In this document: one piece after another, positions 23,031 through 34,200 of the stretch
Numbering within the stretch: the stretch's first letter is position 1
Layout of the letters: every line of letters starts with the position of its first letter
From: Kwoniella bestiolae CBS 10118
Lineage: Eukaryota; Basidiomycota; Tremellomycetes; Tremellales; Cryptococcaceae
Direction of reading: 5' to 3'
Assembly (NCBI RefSeq): GCF_000512585.2
Contig: NC_089244.1
Location: 1,178,001 to 1,242,000, forward strand
Length of the DNA: 64,000 bases
Notes under the pieces: model-generated
What the model saw: only the letters and a program-made list of their open reading frames with translations
Told to the model about the DNA's origin: nothing
Databases searched by the model: none
Position numbers and translations under genes: made by a program

Positions 23031-24155
23031 GTTGAGAATGTATTCCCTTTGTTCACGTCGCGTCTTGTCGTTGCTGCAGACTATGATAGCCTGCACGGGA
23101 TTGTCGATGGGAGTTGCTGCTAAACGTGGAAAGTGGTCTGGCTAGAAAGATTCTGCTCGGGGCTCGAAGATGTCGAGCAAGGTATGATCCGAGTTTTTGT
23201 AGTGGAAGAAAGGTTTTCAACGTAGAATGATGTGAGCAAGATCAAGCAATGTTCATTTTCATCCATGTTGACAACGATACCACATACACGTAATGAGCTG
23301 TGCCTGAGTCGCGCTTGGGTGATTCGTAAGTACTCGGGAGTAAATGAGAGAAAGAGCGGAGTGTCCGAGCGAGCATCAAAGAAGATACATGGGACTCGAT
23401 GCATCAACAGTGGATGCTCATAAAGACAGCAGCTCTTCTACATCGAGAAGCTACAAAGATTATATGGTAGCGACTCACCCACAGGTAGAAGAGTAGACAA
23501 GAGAAATGGATTGAGCCTTTGCCGCATAATTTATAGACTACTATCCGGCCGATCGGTACTACTGAGCTAACATCCGATATCGGAGTGTGCTCTACCCGTG
23601 TGTGTCCACTCGTGTGCGCCATGGAAAGGGGGGAAAGGGAATAGAAGAACAAAGGAGGGTTGGGTGTAAGGTAAACTTCTTATCTATTGATTCAATTTCA
23701 AATTACATCATCATCAAATAAGCAAGCAACATCAACATGATAAGCAATGACTGTGTATAGAGCAGAGAGATAAGAGGGATCACCGTGAAATGCTGTATGA
23801 GCGACTAGTACGAGTGTTGATGGCAATGGAGTAAGCCAATCAATCATCCTTGCATCCTTTGGCCTCGTGTTTTGCTTTCCAACATTTACTTACTCACGAT
23901 CAAATATAATACAACAAAGGGAACCTTATAGTACACTCACTGATCAATTTACTTGTACCCATCAATCAACCAATCCACTGAACCAAAGTAAAATCAAGGC
24001 AACAAGGAAGGGTATAAATATCCCATCAAACCCACCTTCATACCATCCTTCTCTCTCCCCCTTCCTTCTTTATTCCCCTACCGTCATTCCATTCTATATA
24101 CTATATAAACCATCGAATATCCCCAAAACAAATCAAATAACGGTCCAACAATTCA
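23031..24155. promoter_or_regulatory. Divergent intergenic region
   Basis: About 1.1 kb between the chromodomain gene (-) and the alpha/beta hydrolase gene (+). Proximal to the hydrolase ATG there are CCTTCTCTC/CCCTTCC pyrimidine tracts and a TATATACTATATAAAC element at 24095-24110, a good TATA-like candidate about 50 bp before the start codon. No gene seen. Confidence 0.4.
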
Positions 24156-26211
24156 ATGGACCCCACCTCCCCTTCTATACCTTCATATCCAACAATCGTC
24201 TTGAAAGGCTTATCAATAGCATTATGCTTCTTTCTCCTCTACCATCTGATCCTGATCGTAACTCAACGATGGACAAAGATAAAACTCACCTTCCCCGATA
24301 GATCAAGAAGATTACCCAATTGCGAAAATGTAGAAGAGATAGTAAACATGTGTTGTAAGAGTTTGAAAGAGGGTTTTAGAGCTAGTTGGTGGTTACCCAA
24401 GTGAGCGCTTCTGATCTCAAACTCTCCTAGAACGTCGATCAAAGTTGATGCTTGCCATTAGTGGTCATGCCCAAACGATATATTCTGCTATGGCAGATTT
24501 CTCGAAAGATGATCAGATCACTTATCAGCGGTGAGCCATTCGGGATCACCATTCGGATCGAGCTGACGAAGACAAGTATTGGGGAATAAGACAACTACTG
24601 AGAGTTACTGATGGAGGCACAATGTGAGTCACTCCCATCATCTGCTATCTAATCCTCATTTTTGTGCGGTTCTGTAGCAGACTGATAGGCTTACGCTCGG
24701 CATTGATAACAGCGGTCTCGATATCTATCCACCACTTTCCCTTCGTCTCCCTCCCGATTCTCCTGTAATACTCATAAATCACGGCTTGACAGGTGGAAGT
24801 CATGAAAGCTATGTTAGGAATATGGTGGTATGGTTGACCAGACCCGTCGGGGAAGGAGGTATGGGAGGCAGAGCCGCCGTCGTCAATGTAAGTATCATGA
24901 ACTCAGCTTATCGACACAGCTTATCCTTCAATACCCAAGCAACAAGGTCAAGCTGTGATTGACATCTTTTGTGTCCAGTTCCGAGGATGCGCATCGACTC
25001 CCTTGACTTCACCTCACCTATATTCCACCGGATCGACTATAGATCTACATACTTCCGTACTGTACCTCTCTACCTTGTTTCCTTCTGCTCCGATGTTTGG
25101 TGTGGGTTTCAGTCTAGGTGCAGCGGTTATGACTCGATATCTGGGTGAACAGGGGGAGAAGTGTAGATTGAGAGCTGGTGTGGTTCTGTGCTGTCCTTTG
25201 GATATGAGGGTGGTGACTTATGGGTAAGTCCTCCAAAATCTGCTTAACATCCAAAACAACCCTCGAGATACTCGTCGTCCTTCCCGTACTTAGAACAGTA
25301 ACAGAGAGCGCAGAGCTGAAACCCAGTAATACATCCCAGCCTCGACTCACCCCACCCTCTCACCCGCTTATACTCCCTCTCAATGTCTCACAAGATCCTC
25401 CGATCAATCTCTCCCCACTTGATACCTTCTTCACCCTTATCTCACCCAACTTCACATCTGCATATCCACTTACCGGAGATCATCTCACTTACCAAATCGC
25501 TCCGTCGAAGAATCACCTTGAAAGCTTCCAAGATGCTGGAGCTGGTGGCGTGTACAGTTGGGGGAGGGAACGAGTTGTTCCCTTTTGAAACGCTCGATGG
25601 GTTTTTGAGCTGGAGTTGTCCTGGGAATTGGATAGGGAGTATCAAGAGGTGAGCGTCCTGATGCTAGCTGCCTTGCAAGGGCTAGATGTCCCATAGACAA
25701 GAGAAGGGATAGCTAACTCGTATGCATGTCGTACAGACCGACCTTGGCTATCTCAGCTTTGGATGATCCAATCGTATCCAGCGGTGAGTGAAGTGTCTCT
25801 CATACCGTTTCCAACGGGTCACTAATCAACATTCGGCTCATAAGATTCTGGCTCTGAACGAATGCGATACAAAGCTGATGATGATCATACAAAGCATGTT
25901 TACCCTACAGAGCCATCCGCCAATCAACCCACTGCGTCCTCGCGACAGTCTCTCAAGGAGGTCATCTAGGCTGGTTTGAGGGACCCTTGTTTGGGAAAGA
26001 TAAACACCAAAGATGGCATGTCAAACCTACTATCGAGTTTCTCAGGGGCGTCTTAGCCTCGCAACACCCTGGAAAAGGGATGGTGGAAGAGATGGAAGTA
26101 AGACAAGAGGGGGATTGGACGTGGGTAGGTGAAGTTAGGTGGATGGTTTTGGAGGAAGTGGATGAGCAGGGATGGAGTGGGAGTGAGGAGGAAGGGGAGG
26201 CATCTGATTGA
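24156..26211 (+). CDS. Alpha/beta hydrolase, Eht1/Eeb1 (YheT-like) medium-chain ester synthase/esterase family
   Basis: The N-terminus has a membrane segment (residues about 18-35, LSIALCFFLLYHLILIV). Family motifs: NGHAQTIYSAM, LRVTDGGT-GLDIYP, LINHGLTGGSHESYVR, NFRGCASTPLTSPHLYS, nucleophile elbow GVGFSLGAAVMTRYLG (Ser), RPTLAISALDDPIVSS (Asp) and GGHLGWFEG (His). These give a complete Ser-Asp-His triad. In yeast the relatives make and hydrolyse medium-chain fatty acid ethyl esters; substrate here is an inference. At least eight exons. The acceptor near 25325 (CCCAG|TA) is the junction I am least sure of; it yields HPSLDSPHPLTRLYSLSMSH, consistent with the family. The C-terminus is an acidic tail (GSEEEGEASD). 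Confidence 0.88.
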
Positions 26212-26413
26212 TAATTGGACAGTGCGGAGAGCAGGTATGATCTGCATATGCGGATATATGAAATTGAATATTAACGATTATTATGAATTAAATAACTTAT
26301 GGCCATCGTCGTCCCTCTTCGAGGACACCGTCGAGTGTCGTGGTACGATGAGGGCCCATACTTCGTGAGCAGACTTGGAAGCCCGGATCGAATCACACCA
26401 CAAAGCCATCTGA

Positions 26414-28339
26414 CTATCTACGAGAATTGACCAATGTGATCTCACTGAGATTACTCAGAGTCCTCTCGATCTCCTGGGCTTTCGCTCTAGCCACAGAAGA
26501 TCCTTCTTTCGTGTATAGGTCGTAATGTTTCTCTTGTTGGTGTGATAAGGCAGAATGAAACGAGATGATGGAATTTCGATAGCTACGGCAGTTCAGTTCG
26601 TCAGACTCTGCCAGGTAAGGAAGACGGGGACGAAAGTCCTGTTCTCCAGAAAAAAAATAACCAATAGAAAGAATGGATAAGACCATATTGGGAGAATTGG
26701 AGTTAGTACCCACCCGACTTGTTCCCTGTAATATTCCTCCAACATGATCCTTCTCGTCTTCTGTGCTCGGCGATGCATGAGCAGTAAGATTGATAGTACG
26801 CCTGCCATACCTGAAATCATCCAAAACCCAAACCCAAAATCAACAATGTTCAGCGCGCGTTTGCTCTTTCTGAGGTGAGATCGGGAAAGCTTAGGAGGGA
26901 GAAGTTAACATACCTAATCCGATGGATACGCCAGTCAATGCATACACCCATTTACCCACTTTGATAGCGCTCTCAGGAGGGACGGTACAATACCCTCTTT
27001 CGCAATTGTACTATCCCAAATGCAACGTCGAATCACAAAGTTATCAGCTGACTTATCGCCCACCCTTGTCACTTCCATCAAAGGGATCTTCTCGTTGTCA
27101 AATGGACGAGAGTGATCTGAGGGAGTTTGGGACGATACTTACAGAAAGACATTGTCTATCGGTGATACATCCCTCGTTGATATCCAATAGAGGGAAACAA
27201 GTATTCGATCCTGTATCCTACAAAAATCCTCAACCCATCGAGCCTCAAGGAATCAGCTCGATGTCTCTGATAGACAAGATGTACAGTGCGCTGATGTATA
27301 GAGACTCACGCAATACCCCTGCCCTTGTATACAATTATCCCTTATCACCGTGTTCGTAAAGCTCATTCCTGAGGGGTCGTAACCTATGTAGGTCTGCAAT
27401 CGGAAATAGAAATAGATTCAGTATCATCCCACTGGTTTCTCAAAGCTTTACCATCTTTTCATGGTTTATCTCGTTGACGGTGAGCTCGAGCTCAAAGTCA
27501 AAGTCAAGACTTACAGTATTTTCCACCAAGCACATTTGACCTAGAGTTGCATTCGACCACCTACATACCCATCATCAGCACACAATACCCATCGACAATT
27601 CAACTGGACCTGGAGAAAGGTAAGTGGATTACCACTCACATGCACCTTCCCAAAAGACAGATCGACCCATCCCCCTCAGGCTCGTCATACAGACTCGGAA
27701 CGACAAACACCAACCCCTCAGGCGGAGAAGCACATTCATCTGCAAGTGCCGCGCGCCCCGATGGACTCAGTGTAAATTCACACGTACGAATATCCTACCT
27801 CGCCAGGAAAAGGAGCGAACTTACCGTCCCTGTTCAGCTGACATTCGCCATCAACCCCTACCAAAGGAAGACACCCACTAGCGTCGTCTGGGCAGAACGT
27901 CCCGTTTGGACAGAGCGGCGGGATGGGTGTGTCGGTGTTGAGTAGGGAGGAAAGGATGTATTCGTCTCGTCTGTTGTCATATACTTTCAGCATCTTCCCC
28001 CTTTCCTTCTTTCCTTTTTATGGACCTGTTGGTAGATGTCAAGAGATACGAGAAGAAGCTTGATTAGGTATGGGTGACTTACCGGCATTGTCTAGGCAAG
28101 CAAGTCCCGTTGATCGAGCAGTCTACATCGAAGGTATCAGTCCGTCAGTTCTGGTCGGCCACGGTCGATCGCTGGAAAAGATGTTGCAACTTGCATCCGA
28201 AAGAATCACAATCCGTCACAAACGCTTTGGTATTCACATCTAAGTGATTGTTCTTGACATCGCATGCTCCGTATAGGGCACTTCGAGCCCAGGCCAGACA
28301 GATGAGCGGTGAGATGAACAGTATGTGGTATAATACCAT
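26414..28339 (-). CDS. Cys-rich extracellular, single-pass membrane protein, unrecognised family
   Basis: Starts with a clear signal peptide (MVLYHILFISPLICLAWARS). Ectodomain exons carry many Cys: YGACDVKNNHLD, DCSINGTCLPRQC, PLCPNGTFCPDDASGC, GVDGECQLNRD, DECASPPEGL, SICLLGRCM, NCIQGQGYC, NTCFPLLDINEGC, DRQCLS and CERGYCTVPPES. A transmembrane helix is split by an intron: WVYALTGVSIGL / GFWMISGMAGVLSILLLMHRR. The intracellular tail is basic then helical (RAQKTRRIMLEEYYREQ), ending at the stop at 26414. The repeated short Cys pattern (C-x4-5-C) resembles disulfide-rich EGF-like folds but fits no family I can name. Role unknown: a surface receptor or adhesion function is only a guess. Confidence 0.65.
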
Positions 28340-28640
28340 TATCGTAATATTTGATCGTATTTAGTTTGATCATGCATGAAGATATCAATCAGCGTATGTA
28401 TTACCATGAGTCAATAGCCTCATAAACAGGAGTGTAAGTCGATGGGTCATTCCAAAGATGGGAAGGGCTGGCTGTATGGTCATCTCAGTCTCGGTCGAAA
28501 TGTCAATATCAGCATTTTTCGATCAACATATCATGCCGGCCACGATGTTATAGATACATGTAAATAAATACATACATACAGTCAATCGGTTCTTCGCCTA
28601 TGCTACAGCAATCTCTCCCAAGTCTATGTTGCCCGCACTT
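28340..28640. other. Intergenic region
   Basis: About 300 bp between the Cys-rich membrane protein start (-) and the 3' end of the minus-strand BTB gene. It contains TACATACATACA near 28570-28581. No gene seen. Confidence 0.3.
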
Positions 28641-29547
28641 TCACTCATCCAAAGTACAGAGCTTCTCTCTGATCGATCGGGAAGGATCGAAACTCCCCGT
28701 TAACCAAATCCAATCCTCTTCACCTAGGTCCATCACCTGTGTTGTCTCCTTTACTTCATCATCGTAAGCTCTCATCTTACATCTGATAAGCATCAGTTGA
28801 AGTAGTTCCATCGAGTAGGCTGAATCCAGCCCTCTGAAAAACGCTTGAAATCTATCTAATTCCTCTGAGCAAGTCCTCGGATGGTTATGATGTGCGCAAA
28901 TGTTCTCGCAGTCGTACGGTCCACATAGCAAGGGAACATCGAGTTCCTTCTTATCTAGCGCCTCGATGGCTTTGCGAGCCAATTCGCTATCCCCCCGTTC
29001 CCCAGCTAAAATCAACAGCTCCTGTGGGAAGTGCTTCGCATTTAAGTGGATAATCTCCCAGAGGCTTTTGGTGATATCTTCGCTAATGGTAAATTCCACC
29101 AATCTAAGGAGATCTTTGAGCGTATCGAAGTGATCCTTGTGCTGGTTGATGATAACGGAATAGCAGTACTCCGGTGCAATGACGAGATCAAGGTAGATGG
29201 AAATGGTGGACGAGGGGAAATCGAGGGTGATAGGTTCGGGTTTGGAGGGGAGCGTGAATATGTCGGAAAAGAATTTACTGCATACCCGAGCCCGAGTGAG
29301 ACAATGAGTCAATCATCATCATGATCTAGGGATTGACCCAACAAGGTGTTGAGAATAAAGATAAAGCAAGGTCAGCTCACCTGACTTGTTTGAGGTGATG
29401 GCTGTATGCGCGGAGATGGACGTTATCGTTGGAGATTAGTAGGACATCTGCTTTGGGGTCGCAGTGACGGGTGTGAGTTTCCAGTTGGCTTGTTTCGGAG
29501 GTTGATGCGGAATGTGGTTGTTTGTCTTCGATCATGATGGGCTCCAT
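28641..29547 (-). CDS. BTB/POZ-like domain protein (left copy of head-to-head pair)
   Basis: Two exons, 29547-29381 and 29277-28641. After a Ser/Thr-rich start it reads HCDPKADVLLISNDNVHLRA and HHLKQVS / KFFSDIFTLPS, the classic BTB entry (D-V-L-...-F-x-x-H-...-L-...-S-x-F). Then ITLDFPSSTISIYLDLV (the BTB beta-strand/helix segment), and a helical C-terminal half. It shares order, an intron at the same codon position and key phrases with the plus-strand gene at 29917-30830, so the two are paralogues. A longer N-terminus from ATG 29769 is possible. The molecular role is unknown; fungal BTB proteins of this kind are lineage-specific and often expanded. Confidence 0.75.
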
Positions 29548-29916
29548 TGTTGTGAGACTGATGGATGTTGGCTCATCTGAATTTGCAGCTGAAGAAGGAA
29601 AGATAAGTGATAAGTTGTGGAAAAATGAGAGGTTGATGTTGTCGGAAGATGTTTTTATGTACTGGGTGGTGCTGATGCGCTTTGACCGTGTTAGGGTAGT
29701 TGGATGTTGATGTTGGGTGACTGGACTGGATCTAGGTATAGACGGTTGAATGAAACGATCTGTGCTCAACTGTTACCCTAGATGCATTTGTCGTCAGCTT
29801 AACATCCTAAATCAAGGAAGACGTTCATCTTCTCTCTTCCTTTTCTCTTTCTCTAGCATCATTCAACCGTCCCAAATTTATATTCCTTACAACCCACCTT
29901 TCTTCCACGGCTCACC
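29548..29916. promoter_or_regulatory. Shared promoter of the two BTB paralogues
   Basis: About 370 bp between two divergent BTB starts. It is CT-rich on the plus strand close to the right-hand start (TCTCTTCCTTTTCTCTTTCT, 29831-29850). A bidirectional promoter is an inference. Confidence 0.4.
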
Positions 29917-30830
29917 ATGGCATCCGACGAAGAAACAGAAGACACTCGAGTAAAGAAGAAACCACAACTCCATGAAACCCATTGCGACCCCTGTGGAGAT
30001 GTCACGTTGATTTCCAACGATGATGTTGAATTTCGTGCCAGTAGCTTTCAGCTCTCAAAGATCAGGTAAGCTTCCTTCCGTTCCAAGTCACCAACAAGAC
30101 TTGGTGTGCTCATATGGTGATGAAATGTAGTCAATTCTTCGCCTACGCTTTTCGTCTTCCTGCTCCAGCTGATAAAGGCCGCGAACCCATCGAGCTCGAC
30201 TTTCCCGGTAACATCATAACGATCTATCTCGACCTGGTCACAGCACCTGTTCGTCTTCGAAGATCCGTTTTGGACCATGGACTACGCAGGCCCGAGATCG
30301 TCTGTCCTCTTTGGGCTCTTGTCGAGTTCACCTTGTGTATCGACGAGATAACATCGATAATTCACAGCGCGTTGATGGACGCTGCTCTCTACTACCCTGT
30401 GGGAATTCTAACCTTCGCATCTGAACGAGACGATATCTCTCTTGCTCGTAGAGCTTTGAGGTCTTTCAATACCACTATCTCTATTTGCAGCCCATGCCGT
30501 CCGTCCTGCGTTGACGAACATGCTTCCCAACTTGAAGATGTCAAGAAGGTTTTCACACAACTTAAACCCGAGTACCAAGCCGAGCTTTTCACCCTCCTCT
30601 TGCTTCAATGCCACACGAGGGCATCAATCTACAATAGCCCTGGACCAATTTCACCCGATGATCTGATCTTCGGCTTCGGAGATTGGGGAGAGATCGCTGA
30701 CAGGTTCGACCCAAGTAAACCCATGAAGTCCAAAATGCCATTGGAGGAAACCGAGCCCGAGACCGAAATCGAGGAAGAAGAGGACGAAGAGGACGAAGGG
30801 GACGAAGAGGACGAAGAGGTCGGAAAGTGA
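29917..30830 (+). CDS. BTB/POZ-like domain protein (right copy of head-to-head pair)
   Basis: Two exons, 29917-30065 and 30131-30830. The start ATG lies in CACCATGG context. Sequence: ETHCDPCGDVTLISNDDVEF, SSFQLSKIS / QFFAYAFRLP, then IELDFPGNIITIYLDLVTAP. This matches the left copy phrase by phrase, with the single intron interrupting the same Ser codon (AG|T). The helical C-terminal half also aligns (FASERDDISLARRAL with AGERGDSELARKAI; FDPSKP with FDPSRS). Unlike the left copy it carries a strongly acidic Glu/Asp tail of about 30 residues before the stop at 30830. Function unknown. Confidence 0.77.
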
Positions 30831-31160
30831 TTAGCAAAATATTTGGATGGCGGAGGACCGTGTTTGCGAGGGCATATAACAAATGAGGACGTAAACTAGT
30901 AGTTAGTAGCGTTGAATAAATTTAGAATCTCCATACACGTATGCATGAAGCGATTATCATTCGTGGCACATAGTCCACGATGTTCAACCTCGATCGCAGT
31001 GGTAAGCCGGGTCAGTCTTTCATCACTACACCTCGCGTAGCTGATCCTGCCACTCCAACACGACGATCAATCAAGCAAGGAAATGCATTTTAGACATCCC
31101 TGAGCTCTCCCTACAAACCCCTCGAACCAATGCTAGAATAATATACAAGCATCCAACACT
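30831..31160. other. 3' intergenic region
   Basis: About 330 bp between the BTB gene end and the 3' end of the ubiquitin-L40 gene (convergent). No gene seen. Confidence 0.3.
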
Positions 31161-32131
31161 CTAGTTCTTGATCTTCTTCTTGGGTCTGATTTGAGAAGAG
31201 TGACCGCACTTTCTCTTTCGCTGTGAGATGAAGATAAACCAGGTCAGCAATCCTATCGCTTAATTATTCATGATTGGACTTGGATGGGACGTGTGACATC
31301 GAGGCTATCTCGAAGAGCAAGAAACGAGGACCAAAACACTCACGCAGTTGGTAGCTCTAGGAGGGAGTCGAGCGTAACATTTTCGGCAGATTTGTTTGTC
31401 ACACTGTAATTCATACATGATTGATCAGCATATTTTTCTTTTGTTTAGGCTGGGGAGGATAAAGGCTAAACCCACGTTGTACTTGTTGGCAAGCACCTTG
31501 AGCGAAGGCTCAATGATTCCACCTCTGAGACGGAGGACGAGGTGGAGGGTGGACTCCTTTTGGATGTCTAATGGAGAGAGGGGATGTCAGCAAGATTCCC
31601 CTCCGATCTTATCCACATCTTCGAACGACCTCCAATCTTTCTTCTCTCAACAACTATCTTCCGTCAATGGCCTCTCTTTAACCATGATCGACAAACAGAA
31701 GCAGACCAATAGGTCGAGCCCGCTGAGTGTTACACCCCCTCATCCACTCGAACCACCACCATCCATATCCTCCCAGCACGTCCATCTTTTCGTCTACACA
31801 TTATTCCTCCTCTAGCCAGTGAAGCAGAACCAATACCCACTGTAGTCAGAGAGAGTTCGTCCATCCTCTAATTGTTTACCAGCAAAGATCAATCGTTGTT
31901 GGTCAGGGGGGATACCCTCCTTGTCTTGGATCTTGGATTTGACATTGTCGATGGTGTCGGATGACTCGACCTCGAGGGTGATGGTCTTACCGGTAAGGCT
32001 GTGATCCAACGAGCATATCAATCAGCACCTGATCCCATCCTATAACATCCTGTGCCATCCTATTGTATCTTTTCTTTCTTTGCTCAATCTGATCTGATAG
32101 GGTATACTCACGTCTTTACGAAGATTTGCAT
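31161..32131 (-). CDS. RPL40: Ubiquitin-60S ribosomal protein eL40 fusion
   Basis: Precursor cleaved to one ubiquitin and ribosomal protein eL40. Read in pieces: MQIFVKT at 32131, then [62 protein letters not shown], followed directly by eL40: IIEPSLKVLANKYN, CDKQICRKCYARLPPRATNC and the basic end RKRKCGHSSQIRPKKKIKN, stop at 31161. The four zinc-binding Cys of eL40 are present. There are several introns. The ATG lies immediately after a CAG acceptor at 32132-32134, so the 5' UTR is spliced with at least one leader exon ending near 32203. The pair with the hydratase gene to the right is divergent. Confidence 0.96.
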
Positions 32132-32639
32132 CTGTAATATAGTAAATCGTCTATCAGCATACACCCTCTCTCCCTATGGATGGTGATGATGACTTCAACT
32201 CACCTTGAAGGAAACCTGCAAATCGTCAGTAAGGTATCGATGAAGAAGTAACAAGAACTAATCTCGATATTGATGATTTCGATGTTTTGGGCAATCGCAG
32301 TGAGGAGTGTGAGAGTCAGTGGATGCAGTATGCAGAGTAAGCAGTGTGCACCAAACCACCACCCACCATACGATATAGGGAGAGCAGAAATAATCAAGAA
32401 ACTCCGTCAAACTCCGAGAGCGTGTTTCGGATGTGGCACCCAAATCCATAAATGAGCTACCTAAAGAAGGGAAGGATGATATCTGGTTCCGTTGCTCTGT
32501 TGTTGGTCTTCGGAGAAATGGATAACCGGCATGTCCACCGTAGATCACGAGGATGGTATAACGCACCTTGTGCCCTACAAGAGTAGGAGGAATATATAAC
32601 AATCAGAGTCATCAGAAAGTTGTTTATCATGCATCCACA
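32132..32639. promoter_or_regulatory. Divergent promoter and spliced leader of ubiquitin-L40
   Basis: About 500 bp between the ubiquitin-L40 ATG (-) and the hydratase ATG (+). On the minus strand an intron runs from a GTGAGT donor near 32203 to the acceptor touching the ATG, showing at least one non-coding 5' exon. The rest is presumed bidirectional promoter. Confidence 0.45.
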
Positions 32640-33995
32640 ATGGTATCTTTCAAGATGATAATACCATCATCCCTTCGAACCAGACTATTCTCCTCGCGGC
32701 TGGGCGTAAGAACCCTCATAACCTCAACATCCACCGATTCACCCCCACACGCATATCTCCGTCCATACCTACAGACCAAATCAGATGCTCAGCCCGAGAA
32801 TGAGGGACTGGAAGGTGTCATGTCTTTGGTGCTTGATAGACCGGAGACGAAGAATGCGCTGAGTGTGAGGATGGTAGCGGTAAGCTGGGGTGATTGCGAA
32901 ATTGATCATAGCTGATTCTCTTGGGAGGGGAGATAGGAGATGAGAGAAGGGATCGCCAAGTTGGATTCTATGCCTTTTACGTGAGTAAGCAGTGTCGTAC
33001 CACCCGTTCCCAATTCATCAAGTCCAGTTGTTGAAGATGCAACAAGGATATCATCAAGCCAAGTCAATGCTGTTCACTGATAACGCCGTTCAATATTACA
33101 GCTCATCACGTATCCTTCTCCTTCAATCCTCCCAGCCCAACTTGTTCTGCTCCGGCGCAGATCTCAGAGAAAGACGTAACATGTCTCAAGAACAGGTATC
33201 GGGCTTCCTCGACTCCCTTCGAGACATGTTGAGGGAGTTAGAAGGGATCAAAGTACCTTCTATAGCTGTTATTGATGGATATGCATTAGGTGGAGGAGCT
33301 GAGTTGGCATTGGGATGCGATCTAAGAGTTGGAGGTGGGTCAATGTGTCTTGACAAACATACTCCGGCATGCTGTATCTCATCGAGAATGTCGTAAACTA
33401 ATGAAAAGCCTCGTCAACGCGACAGATTGACAACTAAAGATAGTAGAGCTGATTATATATCCCTTGAATCACATAGGCGAAAATACCAAGATAGCCTTAC
33501 CAGAAACCAAACTCGGTATAATCCCTGGAGCGGGTGGTACCCAGCGACTCACCCATCTAGTGGGCGTATCAAAAGCCAAAGAGCTGATATATACTGGAAA
33601 GCAAATCAACGGGGTAGAAGCTGAACGTATAGGCGAGTCTGCCCTTCTCCTCTTCTACCTCTACTTATCCTTACCTGGAATGAGCGTGTCAATGCAGCTT
33701 CAAGCCGATGGAAGGAGATAGGCTGACGGGCAAAACTATGATGACAGGTTTGATAAACACCTATTCTCCCCAACCTTTCCAATCTGCCCTAACCCTCTCC
33801 AAGCAAATCATGACCTCCGCGCCATTAGCTCTATCCTCAGCTAAGACTGCTATCTCCTCTGCTTCGCGTCTACCCTTGGAAGATGGGTTGGATCTAGAAA
33901 GGAAGGTGTATAATGCGTTGTTGGATACGGAAGATCGACAGGAGGGGTTGAGGGCATTCAAGGAGAAGAGGAAAGCGGTCTTCAAGGGAAGATGA
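32640..33995 (+). CDS. Mitochondrial enoyl-CoA hydratase/isomerase family protein (methylglutaconyl-CoA hydratase-like)
   Basis: Five exons: 32640-32879, 32937-32980, 33102-33334, 33477-33632 and 33748-33995. The N-terminus is Arg/Ser-rich with no acidic residues early (MVSFKMIIPSSLRTRLFSSR), typical of a mitochondrial presequence. Crotonase motifs: LVLDRPETKNALSVRM, NLFCSGADLRERRNM (oxyanion hole), VIDGYALGGGAELALGCDLR (oxyanion hole and catalytic segment), ALPETKLGIIPGAGGTQRL (catalytic Glu region) and AKELIYTGKQINGVEAERIG. The last intron uses a GC donor (33633). Family members hydrate 3-methylglutaconyl-CoA in leucine breakdown (AUH) or short enoyl-CoAs in beta-oxidation; the LRERRNM and 'PSIAVIDGYALGGG' wording favours AUH-like (inference). 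Confidence 0.86.
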
Positions 33996-34200
33996 GCAGT
34001 GTTGACGGCGAGTTATCACATATTATACGTAGATAGATCATCAGAGTATGCTCGACGATAATTCAGAGATTCCGTGCTGGACTTGTGTAGAGTATTCATA
34101 TTGTGTATTACATGATACATGTAACATAGCTCATAATAAAGACCAATACCACCCTTTGTACCAACGACCAAGAGTCCATCCTTGGCCATGTTGTGAACAA

